Assembly: GCA_964649415.1 (NCBI GenBank)
Contig: CAZYSK010000127.1
Span: 1-13,060, forward strand
Reading direction: 5' to 3'
From: CAZYSK01 sp964649415
GTDB lineage: Bacteria > Chloroflexota > Anaerolineae > B4-G1
Length of the DNA stretch: 13,060 nucleotides
The translations under genes and the position numbers were made by a program. This document shows, piece after piece, positions 1-5,991 of the stretch. The notes under the pieces are model-generated. The model worked only from the letters and a program-made list of their open reading frames with translations, was not told the DNA's origin and did no database searches. Within the stretch, counting starts at the first letter, position 1. Each line of letters opens with the position of its first letter.

Positions 1-191
1 CAGTGGCCCAGCCTGGCTTTTCAGGAGCTTGTCCCCAATGTGTGACGGTCGCCCCCCTTTGGTCAGATAAGGCACGGCTATCTTAGTATAATGAGTGGAC
101 AGCCCGGTAAGATTTTCATTTGACAGAACAGCTCCCGTTCGGTAAGGTTTTCATTTGACTTGACAGGGCCGAAAGGCCAGATCTGACCGGA
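1..191. other. Non-coding left edge with a duplicated 20-bp motif
   Basis: I see no gene here. A 20-bp direct repeat, CGGTAAGRTTTTCATTTGAC, occurs at 105-124 and 140-159 with one difference. A perfect TATAAT lies at 87-92 on the plus strand, but I find no convincing -35 at normal spacing and nothing to drive except antisense RNA into the methyltransferase gene. The stretch GGCCGAAAGGCC (167-178) can form a small hairpin just past the 3' end of the minus-strand methyltransferase gene; it has no T-run, so it is at best a weak terminator. The pieces CCCCAATGTG (near 34-43) and TCATTTGAC recur in the repeat array at 7201-7790, so this edge probably holds a decayed copy of the same dispersed repeat. 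Confidence 0.5.
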
Positions 192-1544
192 TCAGGAGGC
201 TTCTTCAGTCTCGAACAGCGCGACGCTCTCGACGTGGTAGGTCTGCGGGAACATGTCTACCGGCTGCACCTCGATCAGGCGATAGCCGGCGCGGGTGAGG
301 CGCTTGGCGTCGCGGGCCAGGGTGGCGGGGTCGCAGGAGACGTAGACGAGGCGAGTGGGGTGATGGGCGACGAGGGCGTCGAGGGCGAAGCGGTCGACGC
401 CTGCCCGGGGCGGGTCGACGACGGCGGCATCGAGGGGGATATCGAGCTCGGGGAGGGCGTCCTCGACCATGCCTTCGACGACTTCCACGTTGTCCAGGCC
501 GGCGGTGTTCTCCAGCAGGTCGGCGACGGCGGCGGGGACGGACTCGATGCCGATGACGAGCCCGGCACGCTGGGCCAGGGGGACGGTGAAGAGTCCCACG
601 CCACAGTAGGCGTCCAGGACGGTCTCATCGCCTTTCAGGTCGAGGTAGGCGAGCACGTGCTCGACCAGGTGGGCGGCCTGGGGGGTGTTCACCTGGAAGA
701 AGGAGGGGGCGGAGATGCGATAGGTGTGACCGGCGACGGTCTCGGTGATGTGGTTGTGGCCGATGAGGTTGGCGTGCTGACCGTCGGAGAGGAGCAGGAC
801 GCACGAGACGGGCAGGTCTAGCTCGAGCGCGGGGGGCAGGTCGCCGGCCATCTCGAAGATGAGCATGGCGTCGCCGGTTTGGGTGCCGGCGCGCAGGGAC
901 AGCCGCTCGAGGTCGGGCAGGTCGAGGTCGAGGAGGGCGTAGAGTTCGGACAGGAGGGGGTGGAGGATCAGGCACTCGTCTATGGAGATGACGTTGTGGC
1001 CGGGTACGGTGGGGGCGGGCAGGGATGCCTGGGGTGCGCTAGCGGGCAGGGATGCCCGCGGTCCGGTGGATGCCTGGGGTGGGTTGGCGGGCAAGGATGC
1101 CCGCGGTCCGGGGGTGGCGGCGTGGAAGCCCAGGCCGCCGTCGGAGGCGGGGTGGAACTGGGCGTGGTTGCGGTAGGCCCATCCGGTGGGATCGGGGAGG
1201 GTGGGGTGGACGGTTGGCTCGGCGATGGATCCGATGCGGGTGAGCTGGTCGGCCACGATCTCGGCTTTGAGGCGCAGTTGTGCCTGGTAGGATATGTGCT
1301 GCCACTGGCATCCGCCGCAGCCGGTGGGTCCGAAGTAGGGACAGGGGGGCTGGACACGGTCGGGGGCGGGCTCGAGCACCTCGACGGGGCGGGCGAAGGC
1401 ATAGCGGCCTTTGTCCTGGGTGATCTCGGCGCGCACGGTCTCGCCGGGCAGCGCGTAGGAGACGAAGATGACGCGGCCTTCGTGGCGTCCGAGGGCTTTG
1501 CCGCCGTGGGCCATGGCTGTCAGTTGAAGGGTCACGGTGTTCAT
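192..1544 (-). CDS. rlmD: 23S rRNA (uracil-5-)-methyltransferase, RlmD/RumA family
   Basis: This 450-residue protein is predicted to transfer a methyl group from S-adenosylmethionine to C5 of a uridine in 23S rRNA, in the cytoplasm. An N-terminal TRAM domain (about 1-60) is followed by a [4Fe-4S] cysteine set: C68, C76 and C79 (in CPYFGPTGCGGCQWQH) plus C191 (DECLILHP). The SAM motif DAYCGVGLFT is at 311-320, VVDPPRAGVD at 376-384 and the catalytic-cysteine motif SCDPATLARD at 403-412 (C404). The exact uridine cannot be told from sequence; RlmCD-like or tRNA specificity is possible. Start ATG 1544 follows AAAGG about 8 nt upstream. Oddity: residues 146-175 are two 15-residue copies of GPRASLPA(N/S)(P/A)PQAS(T/L), encoded by a 45-bp duplication, inserted just before the fourth Fe-S cysteine. 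The family assignment is firm. Confidence 0.93.
   Translation of the reverse strand: MNTVTLQLTAMAHGGKALGRHEGRVIFVSYALPGETVRAEITQDKGRYAFARPVEVLEPAPDRVQPPCPYFGPTGCGGCQWQHISYQAQLRLKAEIVADQLTRIGSIAEPTVHPTLPDPTGWAYRNHAQFHPASDGGLGFHAATPGPRASLPANPPQASTGPRASLPASAPQASLPAPTVPGHNVISIDECLILHPLLSELYALLDLDLPDLERLSLRAGTQTGDAMLIFEMAGDLPPALELDLPVSCVLLLSDGQHANLIGHNHITETVAGHTYRISAPSFFQVNTPQAAHLVEHVLAYLDLKGDETVLDAYCGVGLFTVPLAQRAGLVIGIESVPAAVADLLENTAGLDNVEVVEGMVEDALPELDIPLDAAVVDPPRAGVDRFALDALVAHHPTRLVYVSCDPATLARDAKRLTRAGYRLIEVQPVDMFPQTYHVESVALFETEEAS
1023..1112. repeat. In-frame 45-bp duplication inside rlmD
   Basis: Two 45-bp units (1023-1067 and 1068-1112), both opening with GGATGCCTGGGGTG, lie inside the methyltransferase gene. 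Each contains an inverted repeat: GCGGGCA, a four-base loop, TGCCCGC in the first unit, and a near-identical version in the second. The unit is 15 codons long, so the frame is kept. The encoded Pro/Ala-rich stretch looks like a flexible linker. Confidence 0.8.
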
Positions 1545-1616
1545 ATCACGTACCTTTCGCCCGGATAAATCGGGCAGGTGCTAAGGCTGCGCCATCAGAA
1601 TGGCGTGCCATTAGAG
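1545..1616 (-). promoter_or_regulatory. Upstream region of rlmD
   Basis: The ribosome-binding sequence GAAAGG lies close upstream of the ATG at 1544. A small inverted repeat, GCCCG/CGGGC with a 7-nt loop (1559-1575), sits immediately upstream of it and would be part of the leader RNA. I could not identify a convincing -10/-35 pair; the promoter may lie in or beyond the heptad array. Confidence 0.35.
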
Positions 1617-1777
1617 CGTCAAACGTCAGGCGTCAAACGTCGGGCGTCAAACGTCAAGCGTCAAACGTCAGGCGTCAAACGTCGGGCGTCAAACGTCAGG
1701 CGTCAAACGTCAAACGTCAGGCGTCAAGCGTCAAACGTCAGGCGTCAAACGTCGGGCGTCAAACGTCGGGCGTCGAA
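1617..1777. repeat. Heptanucleotide tandem array, 23 units of CGTCNNN
   Basis: 161 bp made of 23 uninterrupted 7-bp units. Every unit begins CGTC, and the last three bases are nearly always AAA, AGG, GGG or AAG (GAA in the last). AAA units tend to alternate with AGG/GGG units, giving a partial 14-bp higher-order period. The array is bordered by an imperfect 16-bp direct repeat: GAATGGCGTGCCATTA (1598-1613) and GAACGGCGTGCCGCTA (1775-1790). It separates the membrane-protein gene from rlmD and shows no coding signal. Related short runs occur at 2633-2667 and 3200-3213. Confidence 0.92.
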
Positions 1778-1787
1778 CGGCGTGCCG

Positions 1788-2252
1788 CTACGGGTGGTGG
1801 GTGGGTTTGTCTTTTTTCACCCATCGTGGCCGAGCGCTGTACTGGCGCCTGGCTATCATCCAGACTACGATCAGCACGCCCAGCCCGATCACGCTGAAGG
1901 CTGCGCCGATCCACCAGAGTTCGCCGTCCACACCTACCATCAGCAGGATGGGCAGGGCGAGGGTGCTCGGAATGCCGAAGAGCAGGGAGCCGGACAGGCC
2001 GCCGATGAAGTTCACCCACCAGAGCCAGACCTCGTAGTTCTGGGGCTGCTTGACTTTCAAGTACAAGCTGCACACCATCAGGATCAGCACGAGCAGCCCC
2101 AGGCCCAGGAACGGGATGCCAAGGTACAGGAAGAACCGTGCTGATCGTGCACCGACTGCCACGAACACGGCACCCACGAGGGCAAAGACGATGCCGGCGA
2201 TCCAGAACGCGGCGGCTGCCTGAATCTCACGGTACCAGCGTTTATTGGCCAT
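1788..2252 (-). CDS. Small multi-pass membrane protein, function unknown
   Basis: A 154-residue protein I cannot assign to a family. It starts with a short basic segment (MANKRWYREIQ), then has hydrophobic stretches at about 12-35, 40-65, 75-94 and 96-133, which suggests four or possibly five membrane segments, and ends in a basic tail (RRQYSARPRWVKKDKPTHHP). The start is well supported: the ATG at 2252 is preceded by GGAGGAAGGTGA. The gene ends 30 nt downstream of the small cysteine-containing gene on the same strand, so the two may be co-transcribed. Its TAG stop (1788-1790) lies inside the 16-bp repeat bordering the heptad array, so the last few residues (THHP) may be repeat-derived. It is likely a real gene because of the strong RBS and consistent topology. 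Confidence 0.72.
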   Translation of the reverse strand: MANKRWYREIQAAAAFWIAGIVFALVGAVFVAVGARSARFFLYLGIPFLGLGLLVLILMVCSLYLKVKQPQNYEVWLWWVNFIGGLSGSLLFGIPSTLALPILLMVGVDGELWWIGAAFSVIGLGVLIVVWMIARRQYSARPRWVKKDKPTHHP

Positions 2253-2282
2253 GCCTCACCTTCCTCCGGCTCCTGACGGGGC

Positions 2283-2603
2283 TCACGGTTGGCGTTTGGA
2301 TATCCTGATTGTGACGTCGGCGGGCAGGGCCAGCCCTGCCTCTACTTCGATTGCCTTGATGATGCCCACCGCCACGGGACAGGCGGCGTGCGCGCAATGC
2401 TTCGCTGCCAGTTGCAGGATCTGAGGGCCTTGCCCGCGGAAGGAGATCTCCTGGAACGGGTCTACCTGGCTCAATTCGGTCGCCAGTTGTTGGATGGCTT
2501 CACAATCGCTCTCGATGGAGAGGATGCAATTGCCTCCATTCATGTGTGCTTCTACGTGTGTGGTGAAACCGCATATACCGGAAAAGATGTCGGCCTGGGT
2601 CAA
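2283..2603 (-). CDS. Small conserved-type cysteine-containing protein (DUF6951-like)
   Basis: A 106-residue soluble protein. From memory it resembles the small DUF6951 group; the function is unknown and I could not run a search. Five cysteines are at C11 (GICGFTT), C26, C34 (SDCE), C70 (KHC) and C75 (AACPV), which would suit metal or redox chemistry. The C-terminal half (CPVAVGIIKAIEVEAGLALP) looks conserved and folded. The start is TTG at 2601-2603: AAGGAGGA lies five bases upstream and no better start is in frame. Downstream, 30 nt away, is the membrane-protein gene; upstream are heptad repeats and the GxxExxY cassette, which probably separates this gene from its original neighbour. Confidence 0.72.
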   Translation of the reverse strand: MTQADIFSGICGFTTHVEAHMNGGNCILSIESDCEAIQQLATELSQVDPFQEISFRGQGPQILQLAAKHCAHAACPVAVGIIKAIEVEAGLALPADVTIRISKRQP

Positions 2604-2632
2604 TGGGTCCTCCTTGGTGATGGGATGTTAAG

Positions 2633-2667
2633 AGTCAAGCGTCGTTCGTCATTCGTCAAGCGTCGGA
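2633..2667. repeat. Short CGTCNNN heptad run, left flank of the GxxExxY cassette
   Basis: Five 7-bp units (AGTCAAG, CGTCGTT, CGTCATT, CGTCAAG, CGTCGGA) of the same type as the 1617-1777 array. GTCAAGCGTC occurs at 2634-2643 and 2655-2664, and again on the other side of the cassette at 3201-3210. Confidence 0.8.
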
Positions 2668-2670
2668 AAT

Positions 2671-2704
2671 TTACACTGAGTCACACAGAGGAGACACAGA
2701 GAGA
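2671..2704 (+). repeat. Left inverted repeat (CACAGAG type) of the cassette
   Basis: Reads TTACACTGAGTCACACAGAG and continues with GAGACACAGAGAGA. It pairs in inverted orientation with 3165-3196 and lies 14 nt beyond the stop codon of the GxxExxY gene. Confidence 0.7.
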
Positions 2705-2717
2705 TATAGAGGAATGG

Positions 2718-3128
2718 CTAGGTCATGATGAAACGACGGATACCATCTTTGAGCAGTTTGACGTTGAAGTTGAGCAGTAGGCCAACCCTGCACCCAGAAA
2801 ACCTCAGGTACGAGAGCACTTGAGCCTCGTGAACCGGCGTGATTTGATCAACCACTTTGAGCTCTACAACCCCCTGTCGCTCCACGAGCAAATCGACGCG
2901 GTATCCCTGATCCAGACGCACCTCCCTGTAAACCAGGGGCAATGCCCTTTGTCGTTCGAAGGCCAAACCTCGTTCCTGCAGTTCGTATGCCAGGCAAGTT
3001 TCATACGCTGATTCCAGCAACCCCGGCCCCAAATGGCGATGTACTTCAATTGCCGCGCCTATGATCTGCCTTGTCAGCTCACTCAACCCGGGAAGATCGC
3101 GCCCACCTGCGGACTCATCGTTTCTCAT
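2718..3128 (-). CDS. GxxExxY protein (PDDEXK_3 nuclease-fold family)
   Basis: A 136-residue protein with the signature that names the family: GLLESAY at 36-42. The family is placed in the PD-(D/E)XK nuclease superfamily (Pfam PDDEXK_3), and the expected residues are visible: D79 (GYRVDLLV) and E89-x-K91 (VVELKV). C-terminal features YLRFSG and LLLNFNVKLLKDGIRR also fit. No activity is established to my knowledge. I chose ATG 3128 (MRNDESAGG) because the fold starts soon after; the frame stays open far upstream but runs antisense through the CPBP gene there. No clear Shine-Dalgarno sequence is present; the leader consists of CACAGAG repeats. The gene sits alone inside an inverted-repeat cassette between unrelated genes, suggesting acquisition as a unit. 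Confidence 0.88.
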   Translation of the reverse strand: MRNDESAGGRDLPGLSELTRQIIGAAIEVHRHLGPGLLESAYETCLAYELQERGLAFERQRALPLVYREVRLDQGYRVDLLVERQGVVELKVVDQITPVHEAQVLSYLRFSGCRVGLLLNFNVKLLKDGIRRFIMT

Positions 3129-3132
3129 ATTT

Positions 3133-3196
3133 GTCTCTGTGTATTCTCTGCGTATCTCTGTGTATCTCTGTGTGTTCTCTGCGTAACTCTGTGTAA
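3133..3196 (-). repeat. Right inverted repeat and CACAGAG tandem units upstream of the GxxExxY gene
   Basis: Read on the minus strand, about six 10-11-bp units follow each other: TTACACAGAG, TTACGCAGAG, AACACACAGAG, ATACACAGAG, ATACGCAGAG, AATACACAGAG. The block ends a few bases before the start codon and would form the whole leader. The outermost 32 bp is the inverted partner of 2671-2702. Confidence 0.8.
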
Positions 3197-3199
3197 CAA

Positions 3200-3241
3200 C
3201 GTCAAGCGTCAAGTGTGATGCGCGATTGGAAATCGCGGCTA
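3200..3241. repeat. Heptad pair plus dispersed palindrome at the CPBP gene end
   Basis: Two CGTCAAG units (3200-3213) are followed by a palindrome, CGCGATT-GGA-AATCGCG (3221-3237), then GCTACGAG. The same palindrome recurs with a GGG loop at least five times in 7201-7790. It begins directly after the CPBP stop codon on the minus strand, so it could end or protect that transcript, although it has no T-run. The TAG stop (3239-3241) itself lies in the repeat. Confidence 0.7.
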
Positions 3242-4186
3242 CGAGCAGTTGGTGGCGAGCAGGATGGTGATGATGACCAGGAACCAATGGATCAGGAATG
3301 GATATAGGAATGAGCGGGTGCGCCAGGCGACGTAGCCGAAGGCGCTGCCGCCGAATATGCAACTCAGTGTCTCGAGTTCGGGTTTGCCGAAGTGGGCAAT
3401 GGTGAACGGGACGGCCTGTAGCAGGATGGCGTAGGGGCCGCAGATCGGGTAGAGGGCGAATAGCAGGAAGCCGCGGAACAGGAATTCCCAGCCGAAGAGG
3501 TCCAGGGCAGCGTCGAGGGGCCACGGAATGGCGGTGTGCATCGGGTGCCCGTAGTAGCTGCGGAAGGCCCCGGTGCGCGCTACGAACAGCATGACGAGGG
3601 TCATCGCAGCGCAGCCTGCGGCTGTGAGCGCCAGTCCGGCTTTCCAGTCGCCCACCTGGAAGCCATAGCGGGCGGGCGACTCGCGGAAGACGAGCAGAAC
3701 GACGAGCAGAGGCAGCACCAGGTAGAGGAGCAACCGATCGTAGGCCTTGTGAGGGAATATGAAGTGGTAGTGCTCGACGGCGAGGGCGAGGGTGGAGACG
3801 ACGATGGCGGTCACGGCTTTCCAGTCGCACGGCACTCCGGCGGACCTGCGTGCCTCACTACGAACTGGGGACTCGCGACGAGCGGGGAACGGCACTCCGG
3901 CGGACCTACGTGCCTCACTACGAGCGGGGAACTCATTGCGAGGGGGGGACGGCACTCCGGCGGACCTGCGTGCCTCACTACGAACCGGGGACGGCACTCC
4001 GGCGGACCTACGTGCCTTACTACGAACGGGGAACGCACTGCAAGCGGGGGACGGCACTCCGGCGGACCTAAGTGCCTCACTACGAGCGGGGGACTCATTG
4101 CGAGGGGGGAACGGCACTCCGGCGGACCTGCGTGCCTCACTACGAGCGGGGAACTCACGACGAGCTAGGAGTTGCTTGAGATGCAT
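3239..4186 (-). CDS. CPBP-family intramembrane protease-like protein with N-terminal repeat array
   Basis: A 315-residue membrane protein. Residues 120-315 form a CPBP (CAAX protease/bacteriocin-processing, Abi) core with several membrane segments. Motif 1 is WEFLFRG (E234, R238; the usual double Glu is reduced to Trp-Glu), motif 2 is FTIAHF (H265), and the last motif has H300 (FLIHWFLV). Substrate is unknown. Residues 12-119 are six copies of a 20-residue Arg/Pro/Ser repeat (RRSAGVPSPPRNEFPARSEA-like; one copy is 14 residues) encoded by tandem DNA repeats. Start ATG 4186 lies 5 nt after the HD gene, with GGGGAG at that gene's end as a possible RBS, so the repeats appear to be translated; the alternative is an internal GTG near residue 118 or 125. 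It is the last gene of the likely 5935-to-3239 operon. Confidence 0.75.
   Translation of the reverse strand: MHLKQLLARREFPARSEARRSAGVPFPPRNESPARSEALRSAGVPSPACSAFPVRSKARRSAGVPSPVRSEARRSAGVPSPPRNEFPARSEARRSAGVPFPARRESPVRSEARRSAGVPCDWKAVTAIVVSTLALAVEHYHFIFPHKAYDRLLLYLVLPLLVVLLVFRESPARYGFQVGDWKAGLALTAAGCAAMTLVMLFVARTGAFRSYYGHPMHTAIPWPLDAALDLFGWEFLFRGFLLFALYPICGPYAILLQAVPFTIAHFGKPELETLSCIFGGSAFGYVAWRTRSFLYPFLIHWFLVIITILLATNCS
3831..4172. repeat. 60-bp tandem repeat array (six units) in the CPBP gene
   Basis: Units begin at 3831, 3891, 3951, 3993, 4053 and 4113, each opening GGCACTCCGGCGGACCT. Five are 60 bp and the third is 42 bp, having lost 18 bp. All lengths are multiples of three. The core ends CTCACTACGAAC/GAGC. 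The motif GCACTCCGSYRSRC...ACTACGAACGGG also appears once at about 6104-6139, linking this array to the repeats upstream of degV. Confidence 0.92.
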
Positions 4187-4191
4187 GGTGT

Positions 4192-4821
4192 CTATGACTC
4201 CCCGCGTACCTCGGCGTCGAATCGTTGGAAGAAGGCGACCATGTAGGCGTGGCGCTCCTCGGCGATCTGGCGGCCGGTGGGGGTGAAGAGGCGGTCTTTG
4301 AGACGTGAGAGTTTGACGACGAATTCGTGCACGGGTGTGTGCTCGCCGGGATCATCTCCCTCTGCCATCCAGCGGTCTATGTCCACTGCCTGGATGGGCG
4401 TCCACAGCCGTTGCCCGTGCGCGCCGCCGTAGGCGAAGGCGCGCGCCACGCCCACCGCGCCGATGGCGTCCAGTTTGTCGGCGTCGAACAGCACGCGCGC
4501 CTCCAGCGAGGTTGGCCCAGGGCCGGTGCGGAAGCGATGGGCGGCGATGGCGTGGGCCACGGCGGCTACCTTTTCCGGCGGTTGATCCACCAGGATCTCC
4601 TGCGCGCGGCCGGCAGCGAACGCGGCATGGTCACGCCCGGCTGCCTCGGCCTGTCCTCGGCCCGCGTCGTGCAGCAGGGCCGCTGCACGCACGATCTCCA
4701 GGTCGGCTCCCTCGGCCTGCCCGATGCGTTCGGCCAGGGCCAGGACGCGCAGGACGTGGTCGAAGTCGTGTACCGAGTCGGCCCCTTCATAGTAGTGTCG
4801 TGCGTCGGTGATGCTGATCAT
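4192..4821 (-). CDS. HD-domain phosphohydrolase (YpgQ/YedJ-like)
   Basis: A 209-residue cytoplasmic protein with an HD fold. The metal-ligand pattern is visible: H22 within HDFDH (18-22), H51-D52 (LLHDAGR), H65, H90/H95 (HAIAAH) and D113/D115 in FDADKLDAIGAVGVARAF. The last motif is typical of the YpgQ/YedJ group, some of which hydrolyse nucleotide phosphates; the substrate here is unknown. Start ATG 4821 is 10 nt after the stop of the carboxylate-amine ligase gene, and the stop (4192) is 5 nt before the CPBP start, so translation of all three genes is probably coupled. No strong Shine-Dalgarno sequence is seen before this start. Family confidence is high; the precise reaction is not predicted. 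Confidence 0.88.
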   Translation of the reverse strand: MISITDARHYYEGADSVHDFDHVLRVLALAERIGQAEGADLEIVRAAALLHDAGRGQAEAAGRDHAAFAAGRAQEILVDQPPEKVAAVAHAIAAHRFRTGPGPTSLEARVLFDADKLDAIGAVGVARAFAYGGAHGQRLWTPIQAVDIDRWMAEGDDPGEHTPVHEFVVKLSRLKDRLFTPTGRQIAEERHAYMVAFFQRFDAEVRGES

Positions 4822-4831
4822 ATCAGGTCGC

Positions 4832-5935
4832 CTAGAGTCCTTCCTGTGTCTCTTTCACCACGTGATCAACGACCGCCCGGAAGTCTCCCGTCGCGCGGTA
4901 GACGGCCAGTTGGCGGTCCGCGCTGGTGCCTTCGCGCAGGATGGTGTGTGCGTATTCGATCTCTGCCCGGCTTCCCAACTCGTCCACCACGTCGTCCATC
5001 CAGGCGACTATCTCCTCAATCAGCGTGGGGAACGGCACCTCTGCCGGTTTGCCGAAGTCAATCAGCTTTTCCTCGATGCCATAGCGCACGGCGCGCCATT
5101 TGTTCTCATCTATCAGGTGCTTGCGGTAGATGCGCCACGTCTGGTTGGCCTGCCGCAGATCGACCAACTTGGCTATGATGGCCTGTATCAGCGCAGTCAG
5201 GCACAGGGTTTCCTCGACGCGCGTGCACATGTCGGGGATGCGCACCTCCAACGTGGGGAATTTCTCGCTGGGACGCGCGTCCCACCAGATGTGGGTCGGC
5301 TCGGCTATGCTGCCTGTGGACAACAATGTGTCGACGGTGCTGCGATAGCCGGCGTAGGAGTTGAAGTGTGGCGGGATGCCGGAGCGGGGAAGGCTCTCGA
5401 AGACGACGCTGCGGTACGATTTGAGCCCGGTATTGCGCCCGTGCCAGAACGGAGAGCTGGTCGAGAGGGCGAGCAAGTGGGGGAGGAAGTAGCGCAACTG
5501 GTTCATCACTTCGATGAGTAGTTCACGATCCTCAATGCCGATGTGGACGTGCATGCCGAAGATCAGCAGCCGCCGTCCCACATCTTGGAGAAAGCGAGCC
5601 AGCTCGGGATAGCGGCCGAAGGGGGAGACTTGCTGGCGTGCCCAAGAGGCGAAGGGGTGGGTGCCTGCCGCGGCCAACCACAACCCCTCCTGCTGGGCCA
5701 ATTCCCAGATCGAGCGCCTCATGCGGATCACCTCGCGGCGGGCTTCCTGGATGTTGCGGCAGATGCGGGTGCCGGCCTCGACCTGGGACTGCATGAACTC
5801 GGGGTGGATCTGATCGGGCAACACGGTCTGGCCGTGCTCGAGAAATCGCTGGACGTAGGAGCGCAGCTCTCGCGAGGCGGGATCAACGATCTGGTATTCT
5901 TCTTCGATACCGATGGTCAGTGACGGCGTGATCAT
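4832..5935 (-). CDS. ybdK: Carboxylate-amine ligase, YbdK/GCS2 family (glutamate-cysteine ligase-like)
   Basis: A 367-residue ATP-dependent ligase of the type-2 glutamate-cysteine ligase family. Near the N-terminus is the hallmark TIGIEEEYQIVDP (7-19, with E11-E13 as likely metal/substrate ligands); further motifs are AGTHPFASW (90-98), GMHVHIG (127-133) and TLEVRIPD (228-235). Family members join glutamate to an amino compound; E. coli YbdK has weak gamma-glutamyl-cysteine activity, so the true substrate is open. ATG 5935 (MITPSLTIG) is chosen because the family begins there and a promoter sits immediately upstream; the frame remains open back to 6445 only through repeat DNA and the degV leader. 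It heads the operon with the HD and CPBP genes. A short GAGAG precedes the start. Confidence 0.9.
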   Translation of the reverse strand: MITPSLTIGIEEEYQIVDPASRELRSYVQRFLEHGQTVLPDQIHPEFMQSQVEAGTRICRNIQEARREVIRMRRSIWELAQQEGLWLAAAGTHPFASWARQQVSPFGRYPELARFLQDVGRRLLIFGMHVHIGIEDRELLIEVMNQLRYFLPHLLALSTSSPFWHGRNTGLKSYRSVVFESLPRSGIPPHFNSYAGYRSTVDTLLSTGSIAEPTHIWWDARPSEKFPTLEVRIPDMCTRVEETLCLTALIQAIIAKLVDLRQANQTWRIYRKHLIDENKWRAVRYGIEEKLIDFGKPAEVPFPTLIEEIVAWMDDVVDELGSRAEIEYAHTILREGTSADRQLAVYRATGDFRAVVDHVVKETQEGL

Positions 5936-5950
5936 GTCTCTCAGACGGTG

Positions 5951-5978
5951 ATTATAGCACACTGTTGGATTGCTCCAA
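5951..5978 (-). promoter_or_regulatory. Promoter of the ybdK-HD-CPBP operon
   Basis: On the minus strand, a perfect TATAAT (5951-5956) carries an extended TGC just upstream. TTGGAG (5973-5978) lies 16 nt further up as a weak -35. Transcription would start about 8-10 nt before the ATG at 5935, leaving almost no leader. Confidence 0.65.
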
Positions 5979-5991
5979 AGCGCGGGGCGAA

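Larger units (their letters stand above)
2671..3196. mobile_element. Inverted-repeat-flanked cassette carrying a GxxExxY gene
   Basis: The GxxExxY gene is bracketed by imperfect inverted repeats built from a CACAGAG motif. The left end (2671-2702, plus strand) begins TTACACTGAGTCACACAGAG; the right end, read on the minus strand from 3196, begins TTACACAGAGTTACGCAGAG. Over about 32 bp they differ at about five positions by eye. On the right the motif continues as about six 10-11-bp units (for example ATACACAGAG) up to the start codon. CGTCAAG heptads lie outside both ends. No transposase is present, so if it moves it must be mobilised in trans or by the encoded PD-(D/E)XK protein. The repeats are seen directly; mobility is inference. 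Confidence 0.55.

Noticed and set aside
879..1568. Long plus-strand open frames over rlmD (also 234-821)
   Set aside because: Gly/Val-rich translations with no motifs, antisense to a well-supported methyltransferase gene.
1617..1777. CRISPR array
   Set aside because: The repeat is only 7 bp with no unique spacers, and no cas genes are present.
3129..3830. N-terminal extension of the GxxExxY protein to 3830
   Set aside because: The extension is an antisense reading of the CPBP gene plus the CACAGAG repeats; the family fold begins after ATG 3128.
3536..4168. Plus-strand repeat protein over the CPBP repeats
   Set aside because: All frames stay open there because units are multiples of three; only the minus strand continues into a recognisable CPBP domain next to a coupled gene.
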